Of a DNA stretch of 64,000 nt, positions 33,082-42,186 are shown one piece after another (position 1 is the stretch's first letter; the number at the start of each line of letters is the position of its first letter). This stretch comes from Spirochaetaceae bacterium (lineage in GTDB: Bacteria; Spirochaetota; Spirochaetia; SZUA-6; DRHE01), in NCBI GenBank assembly GCA_020353535.1, contig CP070696.1, positions 4,714,465 through 4,778,464 of the forward strand, written 5' to 3'. The notes beneath the pieces are model-generated. The model made no database searches, had not been told where the DNA came from, and saw only the letters and a list, made by a program, of their open reading frames with translations. The translations under genes were made by a program, and so were the position numbers.

Positions 33082-33906
33082 CTACCTCTTTTGAAGACGA
33101 GGATTGAGCCGCTCGGAAAGAGTGTCTCCGATGATGTTGAAGCACAGCACGGTCAGGGCGATCGCCAGCCCTGGATACAGGGCCATCCAGGGAGCCTGGA
33201 CCAGGTAGTTGCGGGAATCCTTGAGCATCAATCCCCAGCTCGGTGTGGGAGGTTGGGTGCCCAGGCCGAGGTAGGAGAGGGAGGCTTCCACGACGACCGC
33301 CAGGGCGAATGTGATTGAACCCTGTACGATCACACGACCCAGCAGGTTTGGGATAATGTGCTTGAAGATAATTTTCAGAATCGGAGTTCCCAAGGCACGG
33401 GATGCTTCGACATAGCCTTCGTGCCGCAGGGCCAGGGTCTCCGCCCGTACCAGCCGCGCGAACACCGGGCTGTAGATGATCCCGATAGCCAGCATCACCT
33501 GGAGCAGGCCGTAACCCAGAAAAGAAACGACGGTAATGGCCAGAAGGATGGTGGGAAAAGACAGGAGGCCGTCCATGAGGAGCATTAAAATGTTGTCTGT
33601 CCAGGTCCCTCCCAATCCTGCGGCCAGACCCACAATCATACCGAAAGTTGTGGCAATAGAAACGGAGATGATTCCTACCAATAGTGCCGACCGGGAGCCG
33701 TAGATGATTCGGCTCATGACGTCCCTGCCGAAGTTGTCCGTGCCCAGCGGGTGAGTGAGGCTGGGCGGATGAAATCGGTTCTCGACATTCTGAACCAAAG
33801 GGTCATGAGGAGCGATCCTGGGAGCCGTCACTGCGGCGGCCCCCAGAATCAATAAAAATGCAACTGCGATGTAGTACAGCCTGGCGGCTGCGGATCCTCG
33901 AAGCAT
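33082..33906 (-). CDS. Peptide-type ABC transporter permease (DppC/OppC-like)
   Basis: A 274-residue inner-membrane permease with about six helices. The N-terminal PPSLTHPLGTDNFGRDVMSRIIYGSR is typical of DppC. The cytoplasmic EAA loop is EASRALGTPILKIIFKHIIPNLLG, which docks with the ATPases. It is separated from its partner permease by the two ATPases and the binding protein, an unusual order. Confidence 0.92.
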   Translation of the reverse strand: MLRGSAAARLYYIAVAFLLILGAAAVTAPRIAPHDPLVQNVENRFHPPSLTHPLGTDNFGRDVMSRIIYGSRSALLVGIISVSIATTFGMIVGLAAGLGGTWTDNILMLLMDGLLSFPTILLAITVVSFLGYGLLQVMLAIGIIYSPVFARLVRAETLALRHEGYVEASRALGTPILKIIFKHIIPNLLGRVIVQGSITFALAVVVEASLSYLGLGTQPPTPSWGLMLKDSRNYLVQAPWMALYPGLAIALTVLCFNIIGDTLSERLNPRLQKR

Positions 33907-33924
33907 AGCCTGCGCAGGTTGTTT

Positions 33925-35445
33925 CTATCTCAACTCCGTCCAGCGGAAGTCGAAGGTATCCAGCTTCGGGGTGATACGGAACTCATACACATTGTTGCGC
34001 ATGGCGTTGAACTCGTAGTTGGATCCCAGATACATGAAAGGGACTTCCCTTGCCATGAGCTCCAGAACCTCGTCGTAGATCTTTTTCCGATTTTCGAATC
34101 CCGACACCTTGGCTCCTTGGGCGATAAGCTCGGCAGCCCGGGAGTTGTCCCAACGAACATAGCGTTTCTCGGGAATACCGTAGCCACCGAGGGTGCCGTC
34201 AGGATCGAGCTTGCCCGTGTGACCGATCACGGTCAGATCGTAATTTGCGTTTCTGTACACGTCGCTCAACCAGGTGGACCAGTCCACCAACCGAATCTGG
34301 ACGTTCATGCCGACTTCGGTGAGCATGGCCTGGTACATCTCTCCGGCTTTTACGTGGAGCTCGTAGTTTTGGGGAAGGAACAGCTCGAATTCCCGGTCCG
34401 GCCCGACTCCGGCTTCCTTCAGAAGCTGGCGGGCTCTTGCAGGATTGTAGGGATACAGATCGGTAAAGTCCTTGTAATAGGCATTACCATGGTCCGTAAA
34501 GGTACCGATTATCTCTCCTCCACCGTAGACCGTATCCAGCACCTTCTGCTTGTCGATGGCGTGGTTGATGGCCTGGCGAACCCGCAAGTCATTCAGCTGA
34601 GGCCGGCTACAGTTGATGGACATGACCAGCGTTAGGGCGGTCAACCGAGTTTCCACCTTGGTATCCGGATTCGCCTCCAGCTGAGGTACCGCATCCGGAT
34701 CAATCCGGTAGGCCACGTCGAGCTGTCCGGACATCAGACCTTGAACCGCAACCGTCTGTTCGGTGATGATGTTGATGTTGACCCCGTCCAACTTAGGTAG
34801 ATCTTTCATCCAGTAGTCGGGATTCTTTTCGAGCACGACCCGGCTGTCCCGTACCCACTCGACGAAGCGAAACGGTCCGGTTCCCACCGGCTGGTTGCCG
34901 AAGTCATGCCCCGAGTCAATCAGCCTCTTGGGCAGGATGGCACTCCACCCCGAGGCCAATGTGGCCAGAAGAGGAGAGTTGGGTGTGGAGAGCTTGAAAA
35001 CCACCGTGCTGCTGTTGGGTGCTTCGACGGCGGCGATCGCCTTGTAGTCAGCCGCTTTGGGACTGGCTGTTTCCTCTTTCATCAGCCGGTCGAAGGTCGC
35101 CTTGACATCCGCCGAGCTGAGGGTGTCGCCGTTGTGGAACTTCACTCCCTGTCTCAATGTGAAGGTCCAGGTCAATCCATCAGAAGAGATCTGCCATTTC
35201 TCCGCCAGCGCAGGCACGATCTTCTCCGACGGGTCCGGTTCCACCAGCGTGTCGTAGATGCTCTTCAGGGTTTGAAACGTTAGTGTGCCCGCCGTCTTGT
35301 GCGGATCGAGGGTGTCCGGATTTCCCTGCAGGGCGAACTCCAGGACTTTCTCCTCCTGTTGTGCATTGGCTGCCGCCGTACCTGCCGCCAGGACGAGCAG
35401 TACCAAAACCGCCAGCGCGGTTGCCCATAGATGCGTGCGTTTCAT
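33925..35445 (-). CDS. Peptide-type ABC substrate-binding protein (DppA/OppA-like)
   Basis: A 506-residue SBP_bac_5 protein with a signal peptide (TALAVLVLLVLAAGTAAANA). Family segments: PDTLDPHKTAGTLTFQTLKSIYDTLVEPDP, TWTFTLRQGVKFHNGDTLSSADVKATFDRL, and GTGPFRFVEW. The C-terminus ends GVMV-free with TFDFRWTELR, as in many members. ATG 35445 has AAGGAGG upstream. It would deliver peptides or other solutes to the DppBC-like channel encoded by neighbours. Confidence 0.92.
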   Translation of the reverse strand: MKRTHLWATALAVLVLLVLAAGTAAANAQQEEKVLEFALQGNPDTLDPHKTAGTLTFQTLKSIYDTLVEPDPSEKIVPALAEKWQISSDGLTWTFTLRQGVKFHNGDTLSSADVKATFDRLMKEETASPKAADYKAIAAVEAPNSSTVVFKLSTPNSPLLATLASGWSAILPKRLIDSGHDFGNQPVGTGPFRFVEWVRDSRVVLEKNPDYWMKDLPKLDGVNINIITEQTVAVQGLMSGQLDVAYRIDPDAVPQLEANPDTKVETRLTALTLVMSINCSRPQLNDLRVRQAINHAIDKQKVLDTVYGGGEIIGTFTDHGNAYYKDFTDLYPYNPARARQLLKEAGVGPDREFELFLPQNYELHVKAGEMYQAMLTEVGMNVQIRLVDWSTWLSDVYRNANYDLTVIGHTGKLDPDGTLGGYGIPEKRYVRWDNSRAAELIAQGAKVSGFENRKKIYDEVLELMAREVPFMYLGSNYEFNAMRNNVYEFRITPKLDTFDFRWTELR

Positions 35446-35485
35446 GTAGTCCTCCTTCTGCAACCGAGTGCAGATTATTTTGTTT

Positions 35486-35500
35486 CCCCGCTACGCGGGG
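35486..35500. other. Small hairpin containing the dppF-like stop codon
   Basis: CCCCGC/GCGGGG with loop TAC (minus strand GTA). The minus-strand TAG stop of the ATPase gene spans the loop edge (35491-35493). No T tract. It may mark the border before the binding-protein gene. Confidence 0.3.
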
Positions 35501-36459
35501 TTGGTTTTTCCACTATGTATACAGGCCACCAGATGGCCTCCCCCCAGATCGTGTAATTCCGGCTCCTGCTCCAAGCAGCTGGAATCCTTGCGTTCACACT
35601 GTACCGCGTAAGGACATCCGCTTATATGGCCGGGCGCCGATTCGCTTTCCTGTATTTTACCGTTTGACTGTATCGTTCCATGCAGGCTCGGACTGGCGGA
35701 AAACAATCTCAGTGTATACGGATGTACCGGCCTCTCCATGATCTGCTCGGTGGAGCCAAGCTCCACAATCCGCCCCTTGTACATTACCGCGATTCGGTCG
35801 CTGAGATAGGCAACCAGATTGAGATCGTGAGATATAAACAGATAGGTGAGGGACAGTCTGTCTTTCAAGTCCAGGAGGAGATTGATGATTTGAGCCTGAA
35901 TGGAAACGTCGAGATTCGAAACAGGTTCATCGAGAACGAGAAACTCCGGCTGCATGGTCAAAGCCCGGGCCACGACGACACGCTGTTTCTGCCCTCCTGA
36001 AAACTCGTGTGGATACCGGTTTCGGTGAGACGGTGAGATGCCAACGAGCTCCAGCATCTCTTCGACACGCTTCAGTCGCTGACTTTTCGGTATGCCAAGA
36101 TTGATCAGTCCCTCCTCGAGACTGGCTCCGACCTTCATCTTTGGATTGAGGGCGCTGTTGGGATCCTGAAACACGATCTGCATGCGCCGGCGGTAGCCTC
36201 GTAGGACATTCCCGGATAATTCTCCCAGCACAGTGCCTGCAAAACGTACCTGCCCGGAATTGGGCGGATCTAGATAGAGAAGTGCCCTGGAGACCGTGGT
36301 TTTCCCGCATCCCGATTCTCCGACAAGCCCGAAAATCGTATTTTTCTCGATGTCAAAGCTCACCCGGTCCACGGCTCTGAACGCGGCGCGTTTGCGGGCT
36401 AGCAGGCCCCGACCGTGAAACTCCTTTACCAGATTCCGTATTTCTACGAGTTGATCCAT
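35491..36459 (-). CDS. ABC transporter ATPase (DppF/OppF-like)
   Basis: A 322-residue ATPase: Walker A GLVGESGCGKTTV, Q-loop FQDPNSALNP, signature FSGGQKQRVVVARAL, Walker B FLVLDEPVSNLDVS, switch ISHDLN. The C-terminal Cys-rich tail (CPYAVQCERKDSSCLEQEP) is the oligopeptide-transporter extension. The start overlaps the dppD-like end; ATG 36459 (MDQLVEIRNL) or 36480. Confidence 0.92.
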   Translation of the reverse strand: MDQLVEIRNLVKEFHGRGLLARKRAAFRAVDRVSFDIEKNTIFGLVGESGCGKTTVSRALLYLDPPNSGQVRFAGTVLGELSGNVLRGYRRRMQIVFQDPNSALNPKMKVGASLEEGLINLGIPKSQRLKRVEEMLELVGISPSHRNRYPHEFSGGQKQRVVVARALTMQPEFLVLDEPVSNLDVSIQAQIINLLLDLKDRLSLTYLFISHDLNLVAYLSDRIAVMYKGRIVELGSTEQIMERPVHPYTLRLFSASPSLHGTIQSNGKIQESESAPGHISGCPYAVQCERKDSSCLEQEPELHDLGGGHLVACIHSGKTNPA

Positions 36460-37481
36460 TTTTTTCCAATCATATGGCAAGCGGCGGTGTGTCCCTCCCT
36501 GCGTTCCACCGTTGGAGGAACCTCCCGTGAGCAGAGCTCTTCAGATAGAGGACAACGGGGGTGAAAGGCACAGCCCCCCGGAATATGCTCGGCATCCGGC
36601 ACGCGCCCCGGAATGACCTTGAGACGTTGGCCCCTTTTCTCCGCATCGGGGATGGACAGAAGTAGGAGCTGGGTGTAGGGGTGCAGCGGCTCGCTGAACA
36701 ACCGAGCCCGGTCTGCGGACTCCACGATCTTACCGGCATAAATCACCGAAACCCTGTCGGCGATCTCATGAACCACCGTCAGATCGTGGGAGATGAACAG
36801 CACCCCCATGGAAAAACGCTCCCGCAGCCTCAGGATCAGTTTGAGGATCTGCAGCTGGAGGGTCACATCCAAAGCCGTGGTCGGTTCATCTGCGATCAGA
36901 ATCGAAGGATCGCAGGAAATGGCCATGGCGATCATCATTCGTTGCTTCATGCCTCCGGATAGCTCATGAGGGTACCCCGAAAGAACTCGCCTCGAGTTCG
37001 GCAATCCCACTACTTCGAGGAGCTCCCCCGCCCGCCCGACCGCCTCGCTTCGCTCCATATCCAGATGGAGTTGCAGCATTTCAGTGATTTGCTCTCCGAC
37101 TTTCAGAGACGGATTCAGATACTTCGCCGGCTCCTGAAAAACCATGGCGATTTCCCGTCCCCTGGTACGCCTGCGTTCGGCTTCGGACAACTCCAGCAAA
37201 TCGGTTCCTCTGTAAAGGATCAGACCCCGGTTGATCTTGGCCGGCGGCATCGGCAGCAATCCCATGATGCAGGTCGAGGTAACCGTCTTTCCGGAGCCCG
37301 ATTCGCCAACAAGACCGTGAATTTGCCCGGATTTGAGAGTGAGGTCGATACCTCGAAGAGCCTGGGCGCTGCCCCGCTCCAATTTAAAGCTCACGTCGAG
37401 ATCTCGTATCTCCAGGAGGTCTCCGTTTCCCCCGCCCAGGATTTGTTCGTTCTTCGGCTTGCTCACCGTAATACGCTTCAT
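36444..37481 (-). CDS. ABC transporter ATPase (DppD/OppD-like)
   Basis: A 345-residue ATPase: Walker A GLVGESGSGKTVT, Q-loop VFQEPAKYLNP, signature LSGGMKQRMMIAMAI, Walker B ILIADEPTTALDVT, switch ISHDLT. The C-terminal Cys cluster (GCAFHPRCPLSEELC) matches the OppD extension that may hold an Fe-S site. ATG 37481 is chosen; the open frame extends to 37982 but is antisense-like within the permease gene. It pairs with the DppF-like subunit. Confidence 0.93.
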   Translation of the reverse strand: MKRITVSKPKNEQILGGGNGDLLEIRDLDVSFKLERGSAQALRGIDLTLKSGQIHGLVGESGSGKTVTSTCIMGLLPMPPAKINRGLILYRGTDLLELSEAERRRTRGREIAMVFQEPAKYLNPSLKVGEQITEMLQLHLDMERSEAVGRAGELLEVVGLPNSRRVLSGYPHELSGGMKQRMMIAMAISCDPSILIADEPTTALDVTLQLQILKLILRLRERFSMGVLFISHDLTVVHEIADRVSVIYAGKIVESADRARLFSEPLHPYTQLLLLSIPDAEKRGQRLKVIPGRVPDAEHIPGGCAFHPRCPLSEELCSREVPPTVERREGHTAACHMIGKKWINS

Positions 37482-37495
37482 ATTTCGACAGAACC

Positions 37496-38422
37496 TCACT
37501 CGATACGGATCCTGGGATTGAGTACGCTGTAGAAAATATCCACGGCGAAATTGATCAAGGAGAAGATGATGGCCACGAATACGACCCCTCCCTGGATCAA
37601 AGGAAAATCCCGTTGGTAGATTCCTGTAAGAAACAATCGCCCCAATCCGGGAAGGGAAAACACCTGTTCGGTGATGATCGCACCTCCAAGCATGTAGCCC
37701 AGCTGGATTCCGGTGACAGTAATGACCGGAAGCAGAGCGTTCTTCAGAGCGTGCTTGTACTTTACCATCCGCTCTGTGAGCCCTTTGGCCCGGGCAGTGA
37801 TCACATATTCCTTGCTCAGCTCCTCGATCATCGAGGCCCGTGTTAACCTGAGGATAATCGCCGCCCGGGCGATACCGAGAGAAATGGCTGGCAGGATCAG
37901 ATGCACAATGCTTCCCGCCCCGAACAGTGGGAAGATCGGGAACTTTACCGCAAAGATCAGCAGGAGCATGATCCCCAGCCAAAAGCTTGGTATCGCCATC
38001 CCGATCTGGGAGAATGCCATCCCCGAGTAATCCCAGGCAGACCAGCGTTTTACCGCGGAAAGCACGCCCAGAGGAATGGCGATTATGATCGAAATCAGAA
38101 TACCTAAAAGCGCCAAAGAAAGGGTGATGGGAAAACGCTGAAATACCAGCTTGATGATCGGCTGACCGCTGATCAGGGACTCACCGAAGTCGAAACGCAC
38201 GACTCTCCAGAGCCACTGCACGTACTGCGCCACAAGCGTTTGATCGGTACCTAATTTGGCACGGATCGCGGCAATCGCCTCCGGTGTTGCGTCCATTCCC
38301 GCCACTACCAACGCAGGATCGCCGGGAATGATACGGATGACAAAGAAGACGATCGTGGATATCAGGAAAATCGTCAGCAGCAATCTGCCCAGTCGGCGAG
38401 ATACGAAAATAAACAGTTTCAT
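37496..38422 (-). CDS. Peptide-type ABC transporter permease (DppB/OppB-like)
   Basis: A 308-residue permease with six helices. The N-terminal IRIIPGDPALVVAGMDATPE and LGTDQTLVAQYVQWL blocks are DppB signatures, and the EAA loop is ITARAKGLTERMVKYKHALKNALLP. It is the first gene of the transporter operon B-D-F-A-C followed by a phosphoesterase. A plausible promoter is TTGATT-N16-TAAAAT about 30 nt before the start. Confidence 0.93.
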   Translation of the reverse strand: MKLFIFVSRRLGRLLLTIFLISTIVFFVIRIIPGDPALVVAGMDATPEAIAAIRAKLGTDQTLVAQYVQWLWRVVRFDFGESLISGQPIIKLVFQRFPITLSLALLGILISIIIAIPLGVLSAVKRWSAWDYSGMAFSQIGMAIPSFWLGIMLLLIFAVKFPIFPLFGAGSIVHLILPAISLGIARAAIILRLTRASMIEELSKEYVITARAKGLTERMVKYKHALKNALLPVITVTGIQLGYMLGGAIITEQVFSLPGLGRLFLTGIYQRDFPLIQGGVVFVAIIFSLINFAVDIFYSVLNPRIRIE

Positions 38423-38502
38423 CTATGATTCACTACTCTTTGCAGGCTGCTTATTTTACTGACAAGGTCAAATTAATCAAGATGGTTCCCTTGTCTGGCA
38501 GG

Positions 38503-38531
38503 TTGGTTCGTCGATGGAATTTCTGTACACT
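38503..38531 (+). promoter_or_regulatory. Promoter of COG4339-like gene (leaderless spacing)
   Basis: TTGGTT (38503-38508), 17 nt, TACACT (38526-38531), 8 nt to ATG 38540; no ribosome site. Confidence 0.5.
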
Positions 38532-38539
38532 TATCATCC

Positions 38540-39226
38540 ATGAGCACGAAAGAACTTCAACAAGGCATGCGGAGCCGCTGGCTGAAGTTCATGAAATCCA
38601 TCGGTGAGTCCGGGATCCAGGTAGGTGGAAATCCGCGGCAGGTGTTCTCAACTCTCGACCGCCGCTACAGCGAAGGTCACCGTTATTATCATGATTGGGT
38701 GCATATTTCGGCCTGTCTCGACGAGCTACAGAAAACCCGATTCTCTGCGCTTCATCCTGCAGCCGTGGAGATGGCCGTGTGGTTTCACGACGTGGTGTAC
38801 ATCCCCGGCGCCCCGGATAATGAGATACTAAGCGCCCAAATCGCCCGGAATGCTGCGGAAAGCATGGGTCTCCCCTCTGCAACAGTACTGGAGGTGGCGG
38901 ATCTCATCCTTGCCACCCGCTATCAGAACGACAAAGACACCCCGGAGGAGTTGTGCCCTCAGGACCGGGCTTTAATCCGGGACATCGATCTATCCATTCT
39001 CGGAAAATCTCGGGAGGAGTTCGACAGCTACGAAGAGGCGATTCGCCGGGAGTACAGTGACGTACCCGAAAGGGAGCGTTGGCAGAGACGAATCAGCATT
39101 CTCCAAAGATTATTGGCACTTCCGAGAATCTACCAGACCGAACAGTTCCAAAAACGGTACGAGCGGCAGGCGCGGCAGAACCTGAGCCATTCGGTTTCTC
39201 GACTGCGTAGGCTCCTTGCCGGGTAA
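38540..39226 (+). CDS. HD-superfamily metal-dependent phosphohydrolase (COG4339-like)
   Basis: A 228-residue protein of the predicted HD phosphohydrolase group typified by RRYSExHRxYHxxxHI. Here the motif reads RRYSEGHRYYHDWVHI (about 42-57), with the HD pair in AVWFHDVVY and the later Asp in RDIDLSILG. The substrate is unknown. The gene is monocistronic, with a near-leaderless start, and its stop lies 10 nt from the convergent HAD gene stop. Confidence 0.83.
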   Translation: MSTKELQQGMRSRWLKFMKSIGESGIQVGGNPRQVFSTLDRRYSEGHRYYHDWVHISACLDELQKTRFSALHPAAVEMAVWFHDVVYIPGAPDNEILSAQIARNAAESMGLPSATVLEVADLILATRYQNDKDTPEELCPQDRALIRDIDLSILGKSREEFDSYEEAIRREYSDVPERERWQRRISILQRLLALPRIYQTEQFQKRYERQARQNLSHSVSRLRRLLAG

Positions 39227-39236
39227 TTTCCAGCAC

Positions 39237-39932
39237 CTACAGGTATTTTTCGATCTCCCTGATATCCCGGATGACAGGATGACCTTCGACCTCCCCGATT
39301 CCCTTTCGCTCGAAGCGGTTTACGATCACTGAGGGCATGCCGACTTTCATGGCACCAATGGCATCGTCGTAGTAGTTGTCCCCGACATACAGACATTCGG
39401 ACGCCGCAACCCCCGCTTTCTTCAGAGCCAGAAGGAAGATGCTCTCGTCCGGTTTTTCACAGCCGACCTCCGAGGATATGATGATATGCTCGAAAAAATC
39501 TGCTAGACCTTGACGGATTAAGGTCGATCGGGCTGAGAGGTCCCAGTTGGAAATGATGCCGAGACGAAGATCGATTCGTCTCAATTTCTCGAGTACGGCG
39601 GGAGCAAAATCGAAGGCCCGCCAATAATCTTCGGTGGCATCCTGGAGTTCCCTCCAGCGGGTGAAAACTTTACAGAGATCCAGACGCAGTCCAAGATGGT
39701 AATTAAGCACGCCCAGGTACCAGGGAGAGTAAGTCCGCGGATCCTTGCCCAACACCCCTGGATATTCCCGCATGAAGATCTTGTCGACCCAGTGAAACGC
39801 GTGGACCAGATCGTGCTCCTCAATCTCTGCGCCATGTTCCCGAAGGACCTGCTGGTAGGTCGGTTCCCTCAAGTTGTACAAAAGCGTATAACCGATGTCG
39901 AACCAGAGAAAAATTGGCTTTTTATCTGACAT
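39237..39932 (-). CDS. HAD-superfamily hydrolase
   Basis: A 231-residue HAD subclass I enzyme. Motif I is FDIGYTLL, so the nucleophile Asp is present but the usual second Asp (general acid) is Gly, as in some HDHD3/YjjG-like relatives. Motif II is IISNWD. The motif III Lys is in CEKPDESIF, and motif IV is VGDNYYDDAIGA. Phosphatase activity on a small metabolite is likely; the motif I change may slow hydrolysis. It has a ribosome site and is the last gene of pheS-pheT-kinase-HAD. Confidence 0.88.
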   Translation of the reverse strand: MSDKKPIFLWFDIGYTLLYNLREPTYQQVLREHGAEIEEHDLVHAFHWVDKIFMREYPGVLGKDPRTYSPWYLGVLNYHLGLRLDLCKVFTRWRELQDATEDYWRAFDFAPAVLEKLRRIDLRLGIISNWDLSARSTLIRQGLADFFEHIIISSEVGCEKPDESIFLLALKKAGVAASECLYVGDNYYDDAIGAMKVGMPSVIVNRFERKGIGEVEGHPVIRDIREIEKYL

Positions 39933-39976
39933 GATCTCTCCGTGGAGAACTCAGTTTGACCAACTGAAACTCGAAG

Positions 39977-40465
39977 CTAATACTTATATCCGAATTTGCG
40001 CAGCATCTGCTTGCGGGCTTCCTTATCCTGCGGACCTTCCACTCCCTTGGGAGCGTAGCCGTCGACAACCCCGACGATACCCCGCCCCTGATCGGTCTGC
40101 ACCACCAATACCTGCAGCGGATTGGCGGTGGCACAGAAAATCCGGGCGACCTCCTGGCAGGCCTTGATCTGATTGAGCACATTGATGGGAAAAGCCTTGC
40201 GCAGAATCAGGTAGAAACTGTGACCGGCACCGACCTGGCGAGCGCATTCGGCCGCCTGCTCAACCAGCTTCGGATCGTTTCCCTCGGTTCGGATCAGGCA
40301 GGGACCGGAGGCTTCACAGAAAGCCAGTCCGTACTCGACGCCCGGAACCGAGGAGTTCATGATCTCCCCCAAGTCCTCTACGGTTTTGATGAAATGGGAC
40401 TGACCGACAATAATGTTGCAGCCCTCCTCCCACCGAACACCTACCGCTTGAACCTCTAAGGCCAT
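39977..40465 (-). CDS. Adenosine-specific kinase
   Basis: A 162-residue protein of the DUF355/COG1839 family, known mainly from archaea and some bacteria (Pyrobaculum PAE2307 structure). Nearly every block fits: NIIVGQSHFIKTVEDL, YGLAFCEASGPCLIR, GAGHSFYLILRKAFPINVLNQIK, ARIFCATANPLQVLV, QGRGIVGVVDGYAPKGVE. The length is typical. An AGGGAGGT site precedes the ATG. It is 2 nt after pheT, so phenylalanyl-tRNA synthetase and this kinase are made together; no metabolic link is known. Confidence 0.9.
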   Translation of the reverse strand: MALEVQAVGVRWEEGCNIIVGQSHFIKTVEDLGEIMNSSVPGVEYGLAFCEASGPCLIRTEGNDPKLVEQAAECARQVGAGHSFYLILRKAFPINVLNQIKACQEVARIFCATANPLQVLVVQTDQGRGIVGVVDGYAPKGVEGPQDKEARKQMLRKFGYKY

Positions 40466-40467
40466 CT

Positions 40468-42183
40468 CTACCTCCCCTCGCTGTCCACTTCCAAAATCCC
40501 GTCCAGCTCGATTTCCACAGCAGCCGCGGGCTGCTGGATCCCCCAGTTTTCCAGTACCGCCGGGTGTATCTCTCCGATCACGCCGATTCTCCTGCCTCTG
40601 TAGACCACCGCCCCTGCTCTTCCGGGCACGAAGCGGGGATCCTCGAGCGGCTCCAGGGTGTACTCCCGGGATAGATAGAAGAACACCGCCGAGAGGTGGG
40701 AGTTCACGTCGTTGAAGCTGGCCTCCCGGTCGCAGAACAGGAAGCTCAGGCCGGTCACCGTGCGGGAACCGTAATTCTCCTTCTCGTCGAGATAGGCCAC
40801 TTTACCGACCTCGAAGATACAGTGAGGGTATACGGCATTGGAGGAGATTGATTCCGAATACAGGAGATTAGGCAGTTGAGAGTTGCGCAGCAGCGCGAAG
40901 CTTTCGCTCATCGGATTTTCGATTTCGATTATATCCTCCGGACTGCCGTTCATGCGGTCCACAAAATCCCTGCGGGACCCGAGGTAGCTGTAGATCATCT
41001 CCTGGTATCCCTGCCCGACCAGGATCTCCCGCACCTCCCGGCTGAAGTGCTCGATCTCCGACAAGCGCCCGACGGTGAACTCTTCCGGCCACACCGGCTC
41101 GAAGCTGGTCATGCCCCGGCCGATCATGATCTCCTCGATCACATCCACTGGATGGAGGAAGTCATTGCGATACGGCGGCGGGCTGACCGTAAGGGTGTTC
41201 CCCGATCGGCTGACGGGACTTCCCAATCTGCGCACGCAGGTCTCCGCCTCGTCGATGGAGATTGTCTCTCCGAGCAGACGGGAGGCTTCGCTGACCTCCA
41301 GACAGACGGGCTTCTGGAAGTAGTAGGGTGTGACCAGCTCCCGTCCGTAGGCGGTATCGAAGGGATAATTGACTCGAACCGGCAGGATTTCAAAGCCCAG
41401 ATCGGCGAAATCGCAGGCAACGATCGAGCAGGCCACCAGCAAACTGTCCAGATCCGGGCCGGTCAGTTCGATGAAGTGATGGCTATCCCCGACCTCTACC
41501 GCTCCCAGATGGGCGCTATTGATGATCGGGGGAAAACTCAGGGTCTGCCCGGAATCGTCTTCCAGGTAGGGGAAGCGTTCGAAGTTCTCTACGATCCAGC
41601 CAAACTCCACCCCCTTGGGGTGGGTTTTGAGGATCTCCCGAAGGGACATCTCCCAGCTGTAGTCGAGGGGAATGAAGCGGGTCTTTTCCGGGTCGGCGGC
41701 CCGATAGTGCACGGGGAAGTTCATAAGATCGGCTCGGTACACCCCCATGGCGATGGTGCTGCGCTTGCGGCCGTAGTTCCAACAGAGCTTTTCCTGGGCG
41801 TTGATCATGTCCACCAGCATAGGTTCGGTCACCGGCACTCCGCGGGCGATGAAAGCGGCGATGTAGGGACGGATCTCCTTCAAGGCCCTGTCCACCTGGA
41901 TCACCCGCTCCCCGACCTCCCGCACACTACCCTCCTTCGACATGAAGGGATACTCCTGTGTGCTTCCCTCCCGAAAGGCGCGCAGCTGGCGAACCAATCC
42001 CGGGCCGGACCAAAGGTCCGGTCGGTTGGTGTCGTTGAGCTCGATCTTCAGGCTGTTTTCCTGCGGTTGCCAGTCATCGATCTCCGCCTTGGCCACCGAA
42101 AGAAGCTCGGCGAACTCCTGGGCAGTGGGTCGGTTTCCGAGCATCTCGAAGAAGCTCTTCTCCTGCAATTCGATCTTCGGCAT
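40468..42183 (-). CDS. pheT: Phenylalanyl-tRNA synthetase beta subunit, archaeal/eukaryal type
   Basis: 571 residues, far shorter than bacterial PheT (~800), lacking the N-terminal tRNA-binding and C-terminal anticodon-binding domains. It has the B3/B4 editing region, a B5 domain (about 290-355: PFDTAYGRELVTPYYFQKPVCLEVS then PPPYRNDFLHPVDVIEEIMIG) and a class II-like core. This archaeal/eukaryal form is established for spirochetes and indicates an ancient horizontal replacement. It lies 3 nt downstream of pheS. Confidence 0.95.
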   Translation of the reverse strand: MPKIELQEKSFFEMLGNRPTAQEFAELLSVAKAEIDDWQPQENSLKIELNDTNRPDLWSGPGLVRQLRAFREGSTQEYPFMSKEGSVREVGERVIQVDRALKEIRPYIAAFIARGVPVTEPMLVDMINAQEKLCWNYGRKRSTIAMGVYRADLMNFPVHYRAADPEKTRFIPLDYSWEMSLREILKTHPKGVEFGWIVENFERFPYLEDDSGQTLSFPPIINSAHLGAVEVGDSHHFIELTGPDLDSLLVACSIVACDFADLGFEILPVRVNYPFDTAYGRELVTPYYFQKPVCLEVSEASRLLGETISIDEAETCVRRLGSPVSRSGNTLTVSPPPYRNDFLHPVDVIEEIMIGRGMTSFEPVWPEEFTVGRLSEIEHFSREVREILVGQGYQEMIYSYLGSRRDFVDRMNGSPEDIIEIENPMSESFALLRNSQLPNLLYSESISSNAVYPHCIFEVGKVAYLDEKENYGSRTVTGLSFLFCDREASFNDVNSHLSAVFFYLSREYTLEPLEDPRFVPGRAGAVVYRGRRIGVIGEIHPAVLENWGIQQPAAAVEIELDGILEVDSEGR

Positions 42184-42186
42184 AGC

